From NCBI GenBank assembly GCA_910577635.1, contig CAJTNR010000009.1, forward strand, positions 8,236 through 72,235: DNA of 64,000 bases, in the 5' to 3' direction. Every line of letters begins with the position of its first letter. Position 1 is the stretch's first letter. Positions 24,647-32,306 of this stretch are shown piece by piece. Position numbers and translations under genes: made by a program. The stretch is from an uncultured Vampirovibrio sp. Its GTDB lineage: Bacteria; Cyanobacteriota; Vampirovibrionia; Gastranaerophilales; Gastranaerophilaceae. The notes under the pieces were generated by a model. The model was given only the letters and a program-made list of their open reading frames with translations. It was not told the DNA's origin and did no database searches.

Positions 24647-24844
24647 TTCAGCTAAGGAAATTTCAAAAGCGCAGGCAATCTGGTTTATTTTTGTTAAAGT
24701 TACATCATTGCTGGCTGTTTCAAGATTAGCAAGAGTAGAACGACCAATATTAGCACGATAAGAAAGCTCATCTTGGGTGTATCCTTTTAGTTTTCTTAGA
24801 TTTTTAATTCTTTTTGCAAATTTTTGCAATAATTGCTCGTCCAT
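24632..24844 (-). CDS. XRE-family helix-turn-helix regulator (copy 2)
   Basis: 70 residues, RIKNLRKLKGYTQDELSYRA and RSTLANLETASNDVTLTKIN, paralogous to the regulator at 24029. HTH only, no effector domain. Its upstream DNA has a perfect inverted repeat AATTGTCCG/CGGACAATT (24850-24897), with GACAAT 6 nt before the ATG as at copy 1. It probably represses itself and may cross-regulate copy 1 and the HAD gene. Confidence 0.85.
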   Translation of the reverse strand: MDEQLLQKFAKRIKNLRKLKGYTQDELSYRANIGRSTLANLETASNDVTLTKINQIACAFEISLAELFNF

Positions 24845-24849
24845 TATTT

Positions 24850-24897
24850 AATTGTCCGCTATGGCAACAAAATCTACAAACCGCCACACGGACAATT
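24850..24897. promoter_or_regulatory. Inverted-repeat operator 2
   Basis: AATTGTCCG (24850-24858) and CGGACAATT (24889-24897) are perfect 9-bp arms, 30 nt apart, upstream of regulator 2. Arm sequence matches operator 1. Confidence 0.6.
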
Positions 24898-24915
24898 AAA
24901 AGTATGAGGAAAATT

Positions 24916-26418
24916 TTATCTAAAAACCTTCCCTGCTTTGTACTTTTTGCAATAACTTATCAAATCCCTTTTAATTTCAGGCGCAAGGATATACATTGTT
25001 ATAATATTAGGAATGCTTACTGCTATCATCATAGCATCTGTAATATTAATAACAGAAGTTACATTCAAAAAAGAGCCTATAACAATAAAAGTGCAGTAGA
25101 AGAGCTGAAAAGCTATAATTCTTTTCTTTCCTTCACCAAACATAAATGTCCAGGCTTTTTGCCCGTAATATGCCCAAGAGATTAATGTTGAGAGTGCAAA
25201 TAAGCACACAACAACCGATAAAACATACTTAAAGTAAGGAAAAACAGAACAAAAAGCGCTTGAAGTTACCTGAATTCCGACAACAGCATTGGATGAGTTG
25301 TCATAGGAGTCTGTTATAACAATAACAAAAGCAGTCAACAAGCACAAAAGCCCTGTTAATAAAGGTTCAATCAAAGAAACAAATCCTTGTGAAATCGGCT
25401 CTTTGGTTTTAACAGCAGCATAAGCAATTGGAGCAGAACCGGTCCCTGCTTCGTTTGTTTGAACGCTTCTTCTAAGACCCATGATTATTGTTCCTGCAAT
25501 CCCGCCATAAATCGGAGCAGGAGCAAAAGCTTGTTTTAGAATTACCCCTATTGCAGCTGGAATTGAACCAAAATTAACTAAAATTACATATAATCCGCTG
25601 ATAATATACAAAGCGCACATAAAAGGAACGATTTTTTCTGTAACACGTGCTATGCTTTTAATCCCTCCTACAGTAATAGCTCCCACGATAAGTGCTACAA
25701 TAATTCCTATAATCCAGTTTTGACCATAAAAGAAACTATCGACACCGCCTGTAATATTAACGATTTGTTCTGTTGTTTGGTTGATTTGTATCATATTACC
25801 GCCTGTGAGCGCTCCTCCTATACAAAGAATCGCAAAAACAACGGATAAAACCCTTCCAAGTTTTCTCATTTTCTTTCTTGTTAATCCGTGTGCCATATAA
25901 TGCATCGGACCGCCTGAAATGGTTCCATCCGGGTTGAATCTTCGATATTTAAGAGCAAGGGAAGCTTCAACAAATTTTAAGCTCATTCCAAAAACTGCGC
26001 CTACTACAATCCAAAAGGCAGCTCCCGGGCCTCCCATTGAAATTGCAATTGCAACTCCAGCGATTGAGCCCAATCCTATTGTTCCTGATAGTGCTGTAGC
26101 AAGAGCTTGAAAAGAAGAAACTTCACCGTCATTAGAGCTTGAATCTGTTGGTTTTCTTAAAACTTCAATTGAATGTTTTAATCCCCAGAATGCAATTCCT
26201 TGAAGATAGAAAGTGAAAAAGATTCCTGCTATAAGAATCCAGAAAATTATCAAAGGAACTTGTACTCCAAAAAAATTGACAGAATAAAAAATAATAGATG
26301 CAATCTTATCTGAAAATGGTGCTACGTGTTTATCCATAAAAGCATCAATATTCATAGCCTGTGCTGTGTTTAAAAGTAAAAACAATGTTGTTAATAAAAC
26401 ATTCAAAAATCTATTCAT
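24916..26418 (-). CDS. Sodium:alanine symporter family (AGCS) transporter
   Basis: 500 residues from ATG 26418 (TTG 26424 is possible; GAGAGGGG lies upstream). Around 10-11 hydrophobic segments. AGCS hallmarks: FQALATALSGTIGLGSIAGVA, GGPGAAFWIVVGAVFGMSLKF, GGPMHYMAHGL and TNEAGTGSAPIAYAA. Imports alanine or glycine with sodium or protons through the cytoplasmic membrane. The first ~20 residues (RFLNVLLTTLFLLLNTAQA) resemble a signal peptide ahead of the usual family start. Monocistronic. Confidence 0.93.
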   Translation of the reverse strand: MNRFLNVLLTTLFLLLNTAQAMNIDAFMDKHVAPFSDKIASIIFYSVNFFGVQVPLIIFWILIAGIFFTFYLQGIAFWGLKHSIEVLRKPTDSSSNDGEVSSFQALATALSGTIGLGSIAGVAIAISMGGPGAAFWIVVGAVFGMSLKFVEASLALKYRRFNPDGTISGGPMHYMAHGLTRKKMRKLGRVLSVVFAILCIGGALTGGNMIQINQTTEQIVNITGGVDSFFYGQNWIIGIIVALIVGAITVGGIKSIARVTEKIVPFMCALYIISGLYVILVNFGSIPAAIGVILKQAFAPAPIYGGIAGTIIMGLRRSVQTNEAGTGSAPIAYAAVKTKEPISQGFVSLIEPLLTGLLCLLTAFVIVITDSYDNSSNAVVGIQVTSSAFCSVFPYFKYVLSVVVCLFALSTLISWAYYGQKAWTFMFGEGKKRIIAFQLFYCTFIVIGSFLNVTSVINITDAMMIAVSIPNIITMYILAPEIKRDLISYCKKYKAGKVFR

Positions 26419-26541
26419 TATCAATAAACCCCTCTCTTTTTCGGGCTAAACCATTCTAGCACATAAATTTTAAAAAATTAGAAAATAAATTAATAATTTA
26501 ACATTTTGTAAATTTTTTGCTTTTATATTATTCTTATTATT

Positions 26542-27309
26542 ATGAAATTGATTTTTAAATTTTTGCTGGTTTTTTGTTTTCTAACAACAAGCGCTCTATG
26601 CAGGGAACTAAAGTTTATCCATATTACAGATATTAACCTCAACACCAGTAATGCGGTTGGTTTGCTTCGAACAATTAAAGAAATTAATTCTTATTCAGAT
26701 ATCGACTTTGTAGTTTTTGGGGGTAATAATATCTCAAAAACAAATATTGATAACCTTAATACTTTTTTATATTTACTTAAAAAAGTCAACAAAAAAACCT
26801 ATGTCCTGCTTGGGTCAAGCGATGTTCTTGCATCAAATGGAATTGATAAAAAGTATTATTTAAAAAGAGTGAATAGAGCCCGTTTTTTCAACCACAGTTT
26901 AAAACCTAACTATGTTTTTACAAAAAAAGACTGCGTTTTTGTTGTCATGGATGGATCCAAACAGTATTTTCAATCCTCAAACGGCTACTATAATCAAGAA
27001 GAACTTCGTTTTTTAGATAAAACACTTAATAAGTACAAAAACAAAAACGTTGTAATCCTGCAGCACTTCCCTATAACCCAAACTAATTCCCAATGGCTTC
27101 AAACTCCAAAGGTTGAGGAGTATTATAAGGTATTAAAAAAGTATAATAATGTTAGAATGATTGTTTCAGGGCATTATGGATATAACGAAGAACAAAAAAT
27201 TGATGGTATTTATCATATAATTACTGAAAGTTACTCTAAAAACCACGCTTATAAAATTATTCGAATCGATTTTGACGATGACTTCACTGCAACCTCTTTA
27301 ATTAAATAG
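26542..27309 (+). CDS. Secreted metallophosphoesterase-fold protein with degraded active site
   Basis: 255 residues with signal peptide MKLIFKFLLVFCFLTTSALC. The order of strands follows calcineurin-like phosphoesterases: HITDINL (motif I, normally DxH), FGGNNI (normally GDxx), LGSSDVLA (normally GNHD/E), LQHFP (His kept) and SGHYG (GHxH region, partly kept). Three of the five metal-ligand motifs are changed, so it is probably a non-catalytic or altered-specificity relative in the periplasm. The lone gene lies between AGCS and glnA. Inferred from motifs only. Confidence 0.65.
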   Translation: MKLIFKFLLVFCFLTTSALCRELKFIHITDINLNTSNAVGLLRTIKEINSYSDIDFVVFGGNNISKTNIDNLNTFLYLLKKVNKKTYVLLGSSDVLASNGIDKKYYLKRVNRARFFNHSLKPNYVFTKKDCVFVVMDGSKQYFQSSNGYYNQEELRFLDKTLNKYKNKNVVILQHFPITQTNSQWLQTPKVEEYYKVLKKYNNVRMIVSGHYGYNEEQKIDGIYHIITESYSKNHAYKIIRIDFDDDFTATSLIK

Positions 27310-27388
27310 ATATTAAGTTTGTATTAAAAAAACTTCTTTTTTTTATTTTTTAATATAGAATGAGAAAAGTTATTGAAGGAGGAAAAAG

Positions 27389-28720
27389 ATGACAACTACC
27401 AAAGAAAAAATTGCAAAATTATGCGAGGAAAACAACGTTGGAATTATTAGACTACAGTTCTGCGATATTAACGGAACAATTAAAAACCTGTCTTTGCCAA
27501 TAAGCCAGCTCGATAAGGTTTTGAATAATGAAATCATGCTGGATGGCTCATCAATTAAGGGTTTTAGAAGCATCGAAACTTCGGATATGTACTTTTTTCC
27601 GGACCTTGATACCTTTACAATTCTTCCCTGGTGCGAAAGAGATGGGGAAAACGTTGCAAGAATTATTTGTGATATTCATAATGCAGATGGAACTCCCTTT
27701 GAAGGATGCCCGCGCTGCAACCTTAAAAGAATGCTTGAAAGAGCACGAAAACTTGGCTATAGCATGAATGTCGGTCCTGAGGCAGAGTTTTTCATCTTCA
27801 AATTAGATGAAAAAGGAGACCCTACAACAATTCCCCACGATTCAGCAGGTTACTATGATGCAGCCCCTGTTGATATGGCAGAAGATATAAGACGAGATAT
27901 CGTCCAAACTTTAGAAGCAATGGACTTTGAAATCGAAGCAAGCCACCATGAAGTAGCTAAAGGTCAGCATGAAATCGACTTTAAATACGCTGATGCCTTA
28001 ACTACAGCTGATAATATTATTACCTTTAAGTATGTTGTTAAAAGCATTGCAAATGAATATGGGGTCCATGCTACTTTTATGCCAAAGCCGATTTTTGGAA
28101 TTAACGGCTCTGGGATGCATTGCAACCTATCTTTATTTAAAGACGGAAAAAACATATTCTTCGCTCCTGAAGCTGATTTTCAACTATCCAAAGAAGCTCT
28201 TTATTCAATAGGAGGAGTTTTAAAACACGTTAAATCATTCACAGCAATTACTAATCCCATTGTTAACAGCTACAAAAGATTAGTCCCTGGCTATGAAGCT
28301 CCGGTTTATCTTGCGTGGAGTTTAGCTAATCGCTCCGCTTTAATAAGAGTTCCTGCTAAACGAGGGATTGCTACAAGAATTGAGCTAAGATCTCCTGATC
28401 CTTCCTGCAATCCTTATTTAGCCCTTGCTGCAATCTTAGGAGCAATACTAGATGGAATTGAAAATAAAATTGAACCTCCGACACAAGTTGAGGAAAATAT
28501 TTATGAAATGACTCCTCGTGAACTAAAGAAAGCAAAGATTGATTCTCTTCCAGGAACATTAATCGAAGCAGTAGATTTACTTGAAAAAAACGAAGTTGTT
28601 AAGGATTCTTTAGGAGAGCATATACTCAATGAATTTGTAACATCAAAACATATTGAATGGGATAAATATAGAACATATGTAACCGCCTGGGAACTTGACA
28701 GGTATTTAAGCAATTATTAA
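27389..28720 (+). CDS. glnA: Glutamine synthetase, type I
   Basis: 443 residues, the size of GSI-alpha enzymes as in Firmicutes. MLDGSSIKGFRSIETSDMYF, GPEAEFFIFKLD, ASHHEVAKGQHEIDFKYADAL, GSGMHCNLSLFKDG, NSYKRLVPGYEAPVYLAWS and ELRSPDPSCNPYLALAA are the classic active-site segments. Makes glutamine from glutamate, ammonia and ATP. The arginine in GFRSIE matches the feedback-inhibition residue region of GSI-alpha. No adenylylation insertion seen. GAAGGAGG precedes the ATG; a long terminator hairpin follows. No GlnR- or NtcA-like site recognised. Confidence 0.96.
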   Translation: MTTTKEKIAKLCEENNVGIIRLQFCDINGTIKNLSLPISQLDKVLNNEIMLDGSSIKGFRSIETSDMYFFPDLDTFTILPWCERDGENVARIICDIHNADGTPFEGCPRCNLKRMLERARKLGYSMNVGPEAEFFIFKLDEKGDPTTIPHDSAGYYDAAPVDMAEDIRRDIVQTLEAMDFEIEASHHEVAKGQHEIDFKYADALTTADNIITFKYVVKSIANEYGVHATFMPKPIFGINGSGMHCNLSLFKDGKNIFFAPEADFQLSKEALYSIGGVLKHVKSFTAITNPIVNSYKRLVPGYEAPVYLAWSLANRSALIRVPAKRGIATRIELRSPDPSCNPYLALAAILGAILDGIENKIEPPTQVEENIYEMTPRELKKAKIDSLPGTLIEAVDLLEKNEVVKDSLGEHILNEFVTSKHIEWDKYRTYVTAWELDRYLSNY

Positions 28721-28728
28721 AAACTTAA

Positions 28729-28764
28729 AAAAACTGACAAAGATTAATATCTTTGTCAGTTTTT
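28729..28764 (+). terminator. glnA terminator
   Basis: Sixteen-bp arms AAAAACTGACAAAGAT (28729-28744) and ATCTTTGTCAGTTTTT (28749-28764), loop TAAT. A/T flanks make it potentially bidirectional, also serving yidD on the minus strand. Confidence 0.88.
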
Positions 28765-28767
28765 AAC

Positions 28768-28992
28768 CTACCACTTAAACTCTTTTGGGATTGGATCGTA
28801 TCCTCCGGGATTATACGGATGGCATCTTAGAATCCTTTTAATTCCCAAATAAACCCCTTTTAACACTCCGAATTTTTCAATCGCTTGATAAGTGTATTTA
28901 GAGCAGGTGGGTTCAAACCTGCAGACACTTGGAGTGAATTTTGAAAAGTATCTATAAATTGAAATTAGTTTAAGACAGAGTTTTTTTAGCAT
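28768..28992 (-). CDS. yidD: Membrane protein insertion efficiency factor YidD
   Basis: 74 residues. KFTPSVCRFEPTCSKYTYQAIEKFG and ILRCHPYNPGGYDPIP are the diagnostic YidD/DUF37 segments with conserved cysteines. Helps YidC insert inner-membrane proteins. It is normally next to rpmH-rnpA-yidC; here it is instead the last gene behind a NeuA-like cytidylyltransferase, overlapping it by 23 bp. Confidence 0.95.
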   Translation of the reverse strand: MLKKLCLKLISIYRYFSKFTPSVCRFEPTCSKYTYQAIEKFGVLKGVYLGIKRILRCHPYNPGGYDPIPKEFKW

Positions 28993-29686
28993 TCTTTAGT
29001 TTTTCTTCAACCTTTATAAAATCTTCTATTGTATCAATATCAATCATTTTATCTGTGATATAAGCGCAGGGGTTTAAACCTATAAAGTCATTGGTTTTTT
29101 TGAATGCTTCATAAGTTAGTGCATAAAAAGCTCCATTTTCAGCTATTAAAGGACAATGTTCGGATGTATCCTGCCAGCGGGGGCGTTTTCTATGGTCATA
29201 GAGGGGGGTGAGTTTATTATCAAGATTAATCCTCCACTTTGCTTGTGTTACTCCAAGTTTAAAAGCTGAAAAACAGCTGTCAAAACCCTCCTGTTCTTTT
29301 TGAAAAAAGTACTTTAGAGCACTATCAATATACTTTTCATCCCTCTCAGGGCTTGTTGGCTGCAAAAGGACAATATAGTCAGGTTTATAGTTATTAGACT
29401 CCAGTTTTTCAATTACCTGCACAAGAACAGGCGCTGTTTTTGTTGTATCCTGTGCCAGTTCTTTTGGACGAATGATAATATCTGCTCCAAAATTTTGCGC
29501 TGTAGATAGAATCTCTTTATCTTCGCTTGAAACAATAGTTTTTGTAATGAATTTTGATTTTTTTGAAGCTTCAATTGAGTAAGCAATTAAGGGTTTGTTT
29601 AAAATTAACTTTAAATTCTTTCTCTCAATTCTTTTAGACCCGCCCCTGGCTGGGATTATCGCAAGTATCTCTTTTAGTTTTTCCAC
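28970..29686 (-). CDS. Acylneuraminate (NeuA/PseF-type) cytidylyltransferase
   Basis: 238 residues, GTG start overlapping the upstream gene by 13 bp. IIPARGGSKRIERKNLKLI is the CMP-nonulosonate synthetase signature; YIVLLQPTSPERDEKYID, WRINLDNKL and NGAFYALTYEAF follow family order. Activates a nine-carbon sugar (sialic, pseudaminic or legionaminic acid) with CTP. No synthase (NeuB) gene is in the window, so the exact sugar is unknown. Position beside fliN/fliL makes flagellin or surface glycosylation a reasonable inference. Confidence 0.85.
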   Translation of the reverse strand: MEKLKEILAIIPARGGSKRIERKNLKLILNKPLIAYSIEASKKSKFITKTIVSSEDKEILSTAQNFGADIIIRPKELAQDTTKTAPVLVQVIEKLESNNYKPDYIVLLQPTSPERDEKYIDSALKYFFQKEQEGFDSCFSAFKLGVTQAKWRINLDNKLTPLYDHRKRPRWQDTSEHCPLIAENGAFYALTYEAFKKTNDFIGLNPCAYITDKMIDIDTIEDFIKVEEKLKNAKKTLS

Positions 29687-30717
29687 TTCTTTTTTGCCTC
29701 ATAGAACTCATCTAGTTCATAATCAAGTTCAATTAATTTTTTTTCAAGTGCATTTTTTGTTTTTGCTGTAATAAAATCAATTGAATCTCCCTGTTTTATT
29801 GTTAGCGCATATAAAGTTTGAGGATTGAATTTGTACTTAAGAAAAACATCCCCGAGAACAATGCTGTTAAAAACATCAATCCAGCTAAAATCATAGGCTT
29901 CAAGGAAATAGTTAACGCTATGGTCATCAAAAAAGTTTTTATAGCTCAATAAGTAAATATTACTGTACCTATCTATAATGCAATCAAACCCCAAAACTCC
30001 AATGTATTCATTATTCTTTTCAACAAGAGCATTAATTGTCGGATTAACTATGCTATTAATAATTTTTTCCTTAGTTTCCTCATTAATAAAGTCAGGATTA
30101 AATAAAGAAATACTATCTCCATATGTTGCATTTACTCCGATAATTTTTGCACTGTAACCATCAGTTAAAGTCCAAATAGTAAAGCTTTTTCCTTCGATAT
30201 AATCCTCCAATAAAACCCTCTCATTTCCCCCTTGAAACAGTTCGTTTATAATTTTTAAACCATAAGAATAAGTCTCAATAAACTTTGTACCTTCAAGAGC
30301 GGTTGCAATATCAGGTTTTATTGCAACTACTGTGGAAGCTTTAATATAATCAAGCGCTTGTTTAGGGTTTTGCGCAATTGTAAACTTAGGAGTTTTAATT
30401 CTATTTTTATACGCAAACTTTTTAGCTTCAAATTTAGAAGTTGTAATTAAAGCAGCATCTTTATCAGGGGAAAAAACGCTGATGTTTTTAGAACTCAAAA
30501 GCTCTCCTAAACCTTGGATTATATAGTTATTATCAATTATTAAAACAAAATCGATAATATTAGCGCTGCAAAACTCTATGATATCTGTAAAATCATTAAA
30601 AAAAACTGCATTAGTGCAATTTGGATTATCGCAAAAAACAATATCGTCTTTGTTTTTCGAAAATAAATCAAAAAACACTTTTGTGCTATAATTATTACCT
30701 AGGATTAAAATTCTCAT
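29674..30717 (-). CDS. PurD-like ATP-grasp protein, divergent
   Basis: 347 residues. N-terminal ILILGNNYSTKVFFDLF resembles the PurD (GAR synthetase) first domain; SKFEAKKFAYKNRIKTPKFT, VAIKPDIATALEGTKFI, VLLEDYIEGKSFTIWTLTDG and GVLGFDCIIDRYSNIYLLSY map onto the ATP-grasp. The usual KADGLAxGKG loop and the E-N-RFGDPE end are not conserved, so it is not a normal GAR synthetase. It may ligate another carboxylate to an amine, perhaps modifying the nonulosonic sugar handled by the next gene. TGCTATAAT lies 6 nt before the ATG. Confidence 0.65.
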   Translation of the reverse strand: MRILILGNNYSTKVFFDLFSKNKDDIVFCDNPNCTNAVFFNDFTDIIEFCSANIIDFVLIIDNNYIIQGLGELLSSKNISVFSPDKDAALITTSKFEAKKFAYKNRIKTPKFTIAQNPKQALDYIKASTVVAIKPDIATALEGTKFIETYSYGLKIINELFQGGNERVLLEDYIEGKSFTIWTLTDGYSAKIIGVNATYGDSISLFNPDFINEETKEKIINSIVNPTINALVEKNNEYIGVLGFDCIIDRYSNIYLLSYKNFFDDHSVNYFLEAYDFSWIDVFNSIVLGDVFLKYKFNPQTLYALTIKQGDSIDFITAKTKNALEKKLIELDYELDEFYEAKKKWKN

Positions 30718-30723
30718 AGAATT

Positions 30724-30732
30724 ATTATAGCA
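30724..30732 (-). promoter_or_regulatory. Extended -10 directly before the PurD-like gene
   Basis: Minus strand TGCTATAAT, then AATTCT, then ATG 30717. Perfect -10 with TGn and 6 nt gap; predicted leaderless operon start for PurD-like, NeuA-like and yidD. Confidence 0.55.
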
Positions 30733-30777
30733 TTATTATAAAAAGTGTTATAATAAAAAATTATAAAGGAGTTTATT

Positions 30778-31266
30778 TTGGATAATCAAGAAGATAATAA
30801 CCAGCAATCAGATTCTTTAGAGTTTGTAACTTCCAAAGACCCTCAAAAAAAGCCCAAAGAAGAACTGCTTGAGGATTTATCAGTCTGGGAAGAACTTAAA
30901 GATGACAATTCGGTTGTTAAGAAGTATCTTTTTTATATTTCAAAAGACTTTATTCCATTATTAGATAAAATGAACAAAAACGAAAGAAGTGCATATATTA
31001 ACGATGCAATCCAGATAAAGCTCGATTTTCTTAGTGAAAAAAAGAAAAAAATGAAAAAAATTGAAGCTTTGATTCATCTTATAATAATTTTAACAGTAAT
31101 TATCCTCTCTGCTCCCTATGCTCTTTTGCTTGCAAATAAAACAATCATGATGACTTTTGATAATTACAAATATTCACAGGATAACTTCGAAAAACTTTAC
31201 AAAAATCATATTGAAAAAAGCAAATTCTACTTAAAATCTCTTGATTATAACAAAAAGAAAAATTAA
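30778..31266 (+). CDS. Single-pass membrane protein of unknown function
   Basis: 162 residues, TTG start supported by AAAGGAG 8 nt upstream and TGTTATAAT further up. Acidic hydrophilic N-terminal ~95 residues, one transmembrane helix (IEALIHLIIILTVIILSAPYALLL, shown by its hydrophobicity at ~98-120), then a ~40-residue charged tail. No known domain. Convergent with fliN, sharing the stop tetramer TTAA. Possible flagellar or envelope link is positional only. Confidence 0.6.
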   Translation: MDNQEDNNQQSDSLEFVTSKDPQKKPKEELLEDLSVWEELKDDNSVVKKYLFYISKDFIPLLDKMNKNERSAYINDAIQIKLDFLSEKKKKMKKIEALIHLIIILTVIILSAPYALLLANKTIMMTFDNYKYSQDNFEKLYKNHIEKSKFYLKSLDYNKKKN

Positions 31267-31685
31267 TTAACTGTATTAAGATTTGTACTTGTAACCCTTA
31301 CTCCAAATTTATCCTCAATTACAATAACTTCACCTTTTGCTACTAGTTTTTCATTAACGAATATTTCAACCTGTTCCCCTGCGATTTTATCGAGTTCTAC
31401 AATTGAGCCTGTTTCTAAATCCATTACCTGTTTAATAGAACTTTTAGTTCTTCCCAGCTCCACACTAACATGCATTGAAACATCCTGCAGGATATCAAGG
31501 TTTTTTTTAATTGTTCTATTTTGTACATCCTTATCAAATTTTTGAAACCTCACAGGACGAACCGAAACAAGCTCTTGAGGATTTGAGGGCTGATTATCTT
31601 CTAAATTTACCTCAACCGGCTCAATCGCAAGCGGTTTTTGAGTTTGTATATTTTCTTGTTCTTGATTTTCGTTTTCTTGTTCCAT
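31263..31685 (-). CDS. fliN: Flagellar motor switch protein FliN
   Basis: 140 residues: an acidic, Gln/Glu-rich N-terminal extension of ~55 residues, then the SpoA domain (LDILQDVSMHVSVELGRTK, ETGSIVELDKIAGEQVEIFV, GEVIVIEDKFGVRVTS). Forms the lower part of the C-ring and helps set rotation direction. It ends the minus-strand operon unknown protein-FliL-FliN. No FliM is nearby. Confidence 0.92.
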   Translation of the reverse strand: MEQENENQEQENIQTQKPLAIEPVEVNLEDNQPSNPQELVSVRPVRFQKFDKDVQNRTIKKNLDILQDVSMHVSVELGRTKSSIKQVMDLETGSIVELDKIAGEQVEIFVNEKLVAKGEVIVIEDKFGVRVTSTNLNTVN

Positions 31686-31694
31686 TTTTTTCTT

Positions 31695-32306
31695 TTATTG
31701 AATTATAAACTGACCAAAACTTACTCTTAAAACTTCTCTTTGTCCATCGAATATTCCATTTATAGTTTCTAGAATCTCTTCTTTTGCAATTTCTTTACCT
31801 GTAGGAGTGGATAGTTCATCGCTTGTTTTATTCGATAGGATAGAAATAACAGCGTCCCTTATCGCGGGTTTATATCGCTCCATTTCAGCAATAATAAGAG
31901 CATTATTATCAACAGGAGCAGCTCCATGGCCCTGGGCTTTAGCGGGTTGGTCTAAAAGAGCTGTTTCTTCTTCTGTTTTTGATAGTTCTATTGCAACACT
32001 GACTTTTAAGTATCTTCTTTGATTAGAATCAACAAGATTGAGGATAAATTCTCCTAAATCCAGAAGAATTCCTTCCTGTTTAACTTCGTCTTCTTCTGAT
32101 AGTTCCTCTTGTTCTTGATCAGGGAAAAACTTCTTTAGTTTTTTTTCAAACGAATTATCAAGAAGAATATACATTATAACCATTGAAATAATTAAAACTA
32201 CAATTATAACTGCGTTATTTAGAATCATCATAGTATTAGAACTAAGTTCAATTGGTTTTTTTTGATTAGGATTTTTACTATCTTTATCATCTATGGGTTT
32301 TGTCAT
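31695..32306 (-). CDS. fliL: Flagellar basal body-associated protein FliL
   Basis: 203 residues. Cytoplasmic N-terminus, one TM helix (~28-50, MILNNAVIIVVLIISMVIMY), an acidic linker, then the FliL periplasmic domain: LLDLGEFILNLVDSNQRRYL, VSVAIELSK, and the C-terminal EEILETINGIFDGQREVLRV...FIIQ. Surrounds stators and affects motor torque. Start overlaps the stop of the upstream gene (TAATG) and fliN follows 9 bp downstream. Confidence 0.92.
   Translation of the reverse strand: MTKPIDDKDSKNPNQKKPIELSSNTMMILNNAVIIVVLIISMVIMYILLDNSFEKKLKKFFPDQEQEELSEEDEVKQEGILLDLGEFILNLVDSNQRRYLKVSVAIELSKTEEETALLDQPAKAQGHGAAPVDNNALIIAEMERYKPAIRDAVISILSNKTSDELSTPTGKEIAKEEILETINGIFDGQREVLRVSFGQFIIQ

Noticed and set aside
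24814..25185. 123-residue plus-strand frame
   Set aside because: Antisense to the AGCS transporter 3' end and to the operator region; no motif or ribosome site.
27310..27353. Possible terminator AAGTTT/AAACTT after the phosphoesterase-like gene
   Set aside because: Only six weak pairs; T runs here are frequent in this AT-rich DNA, so not listed as a feature.
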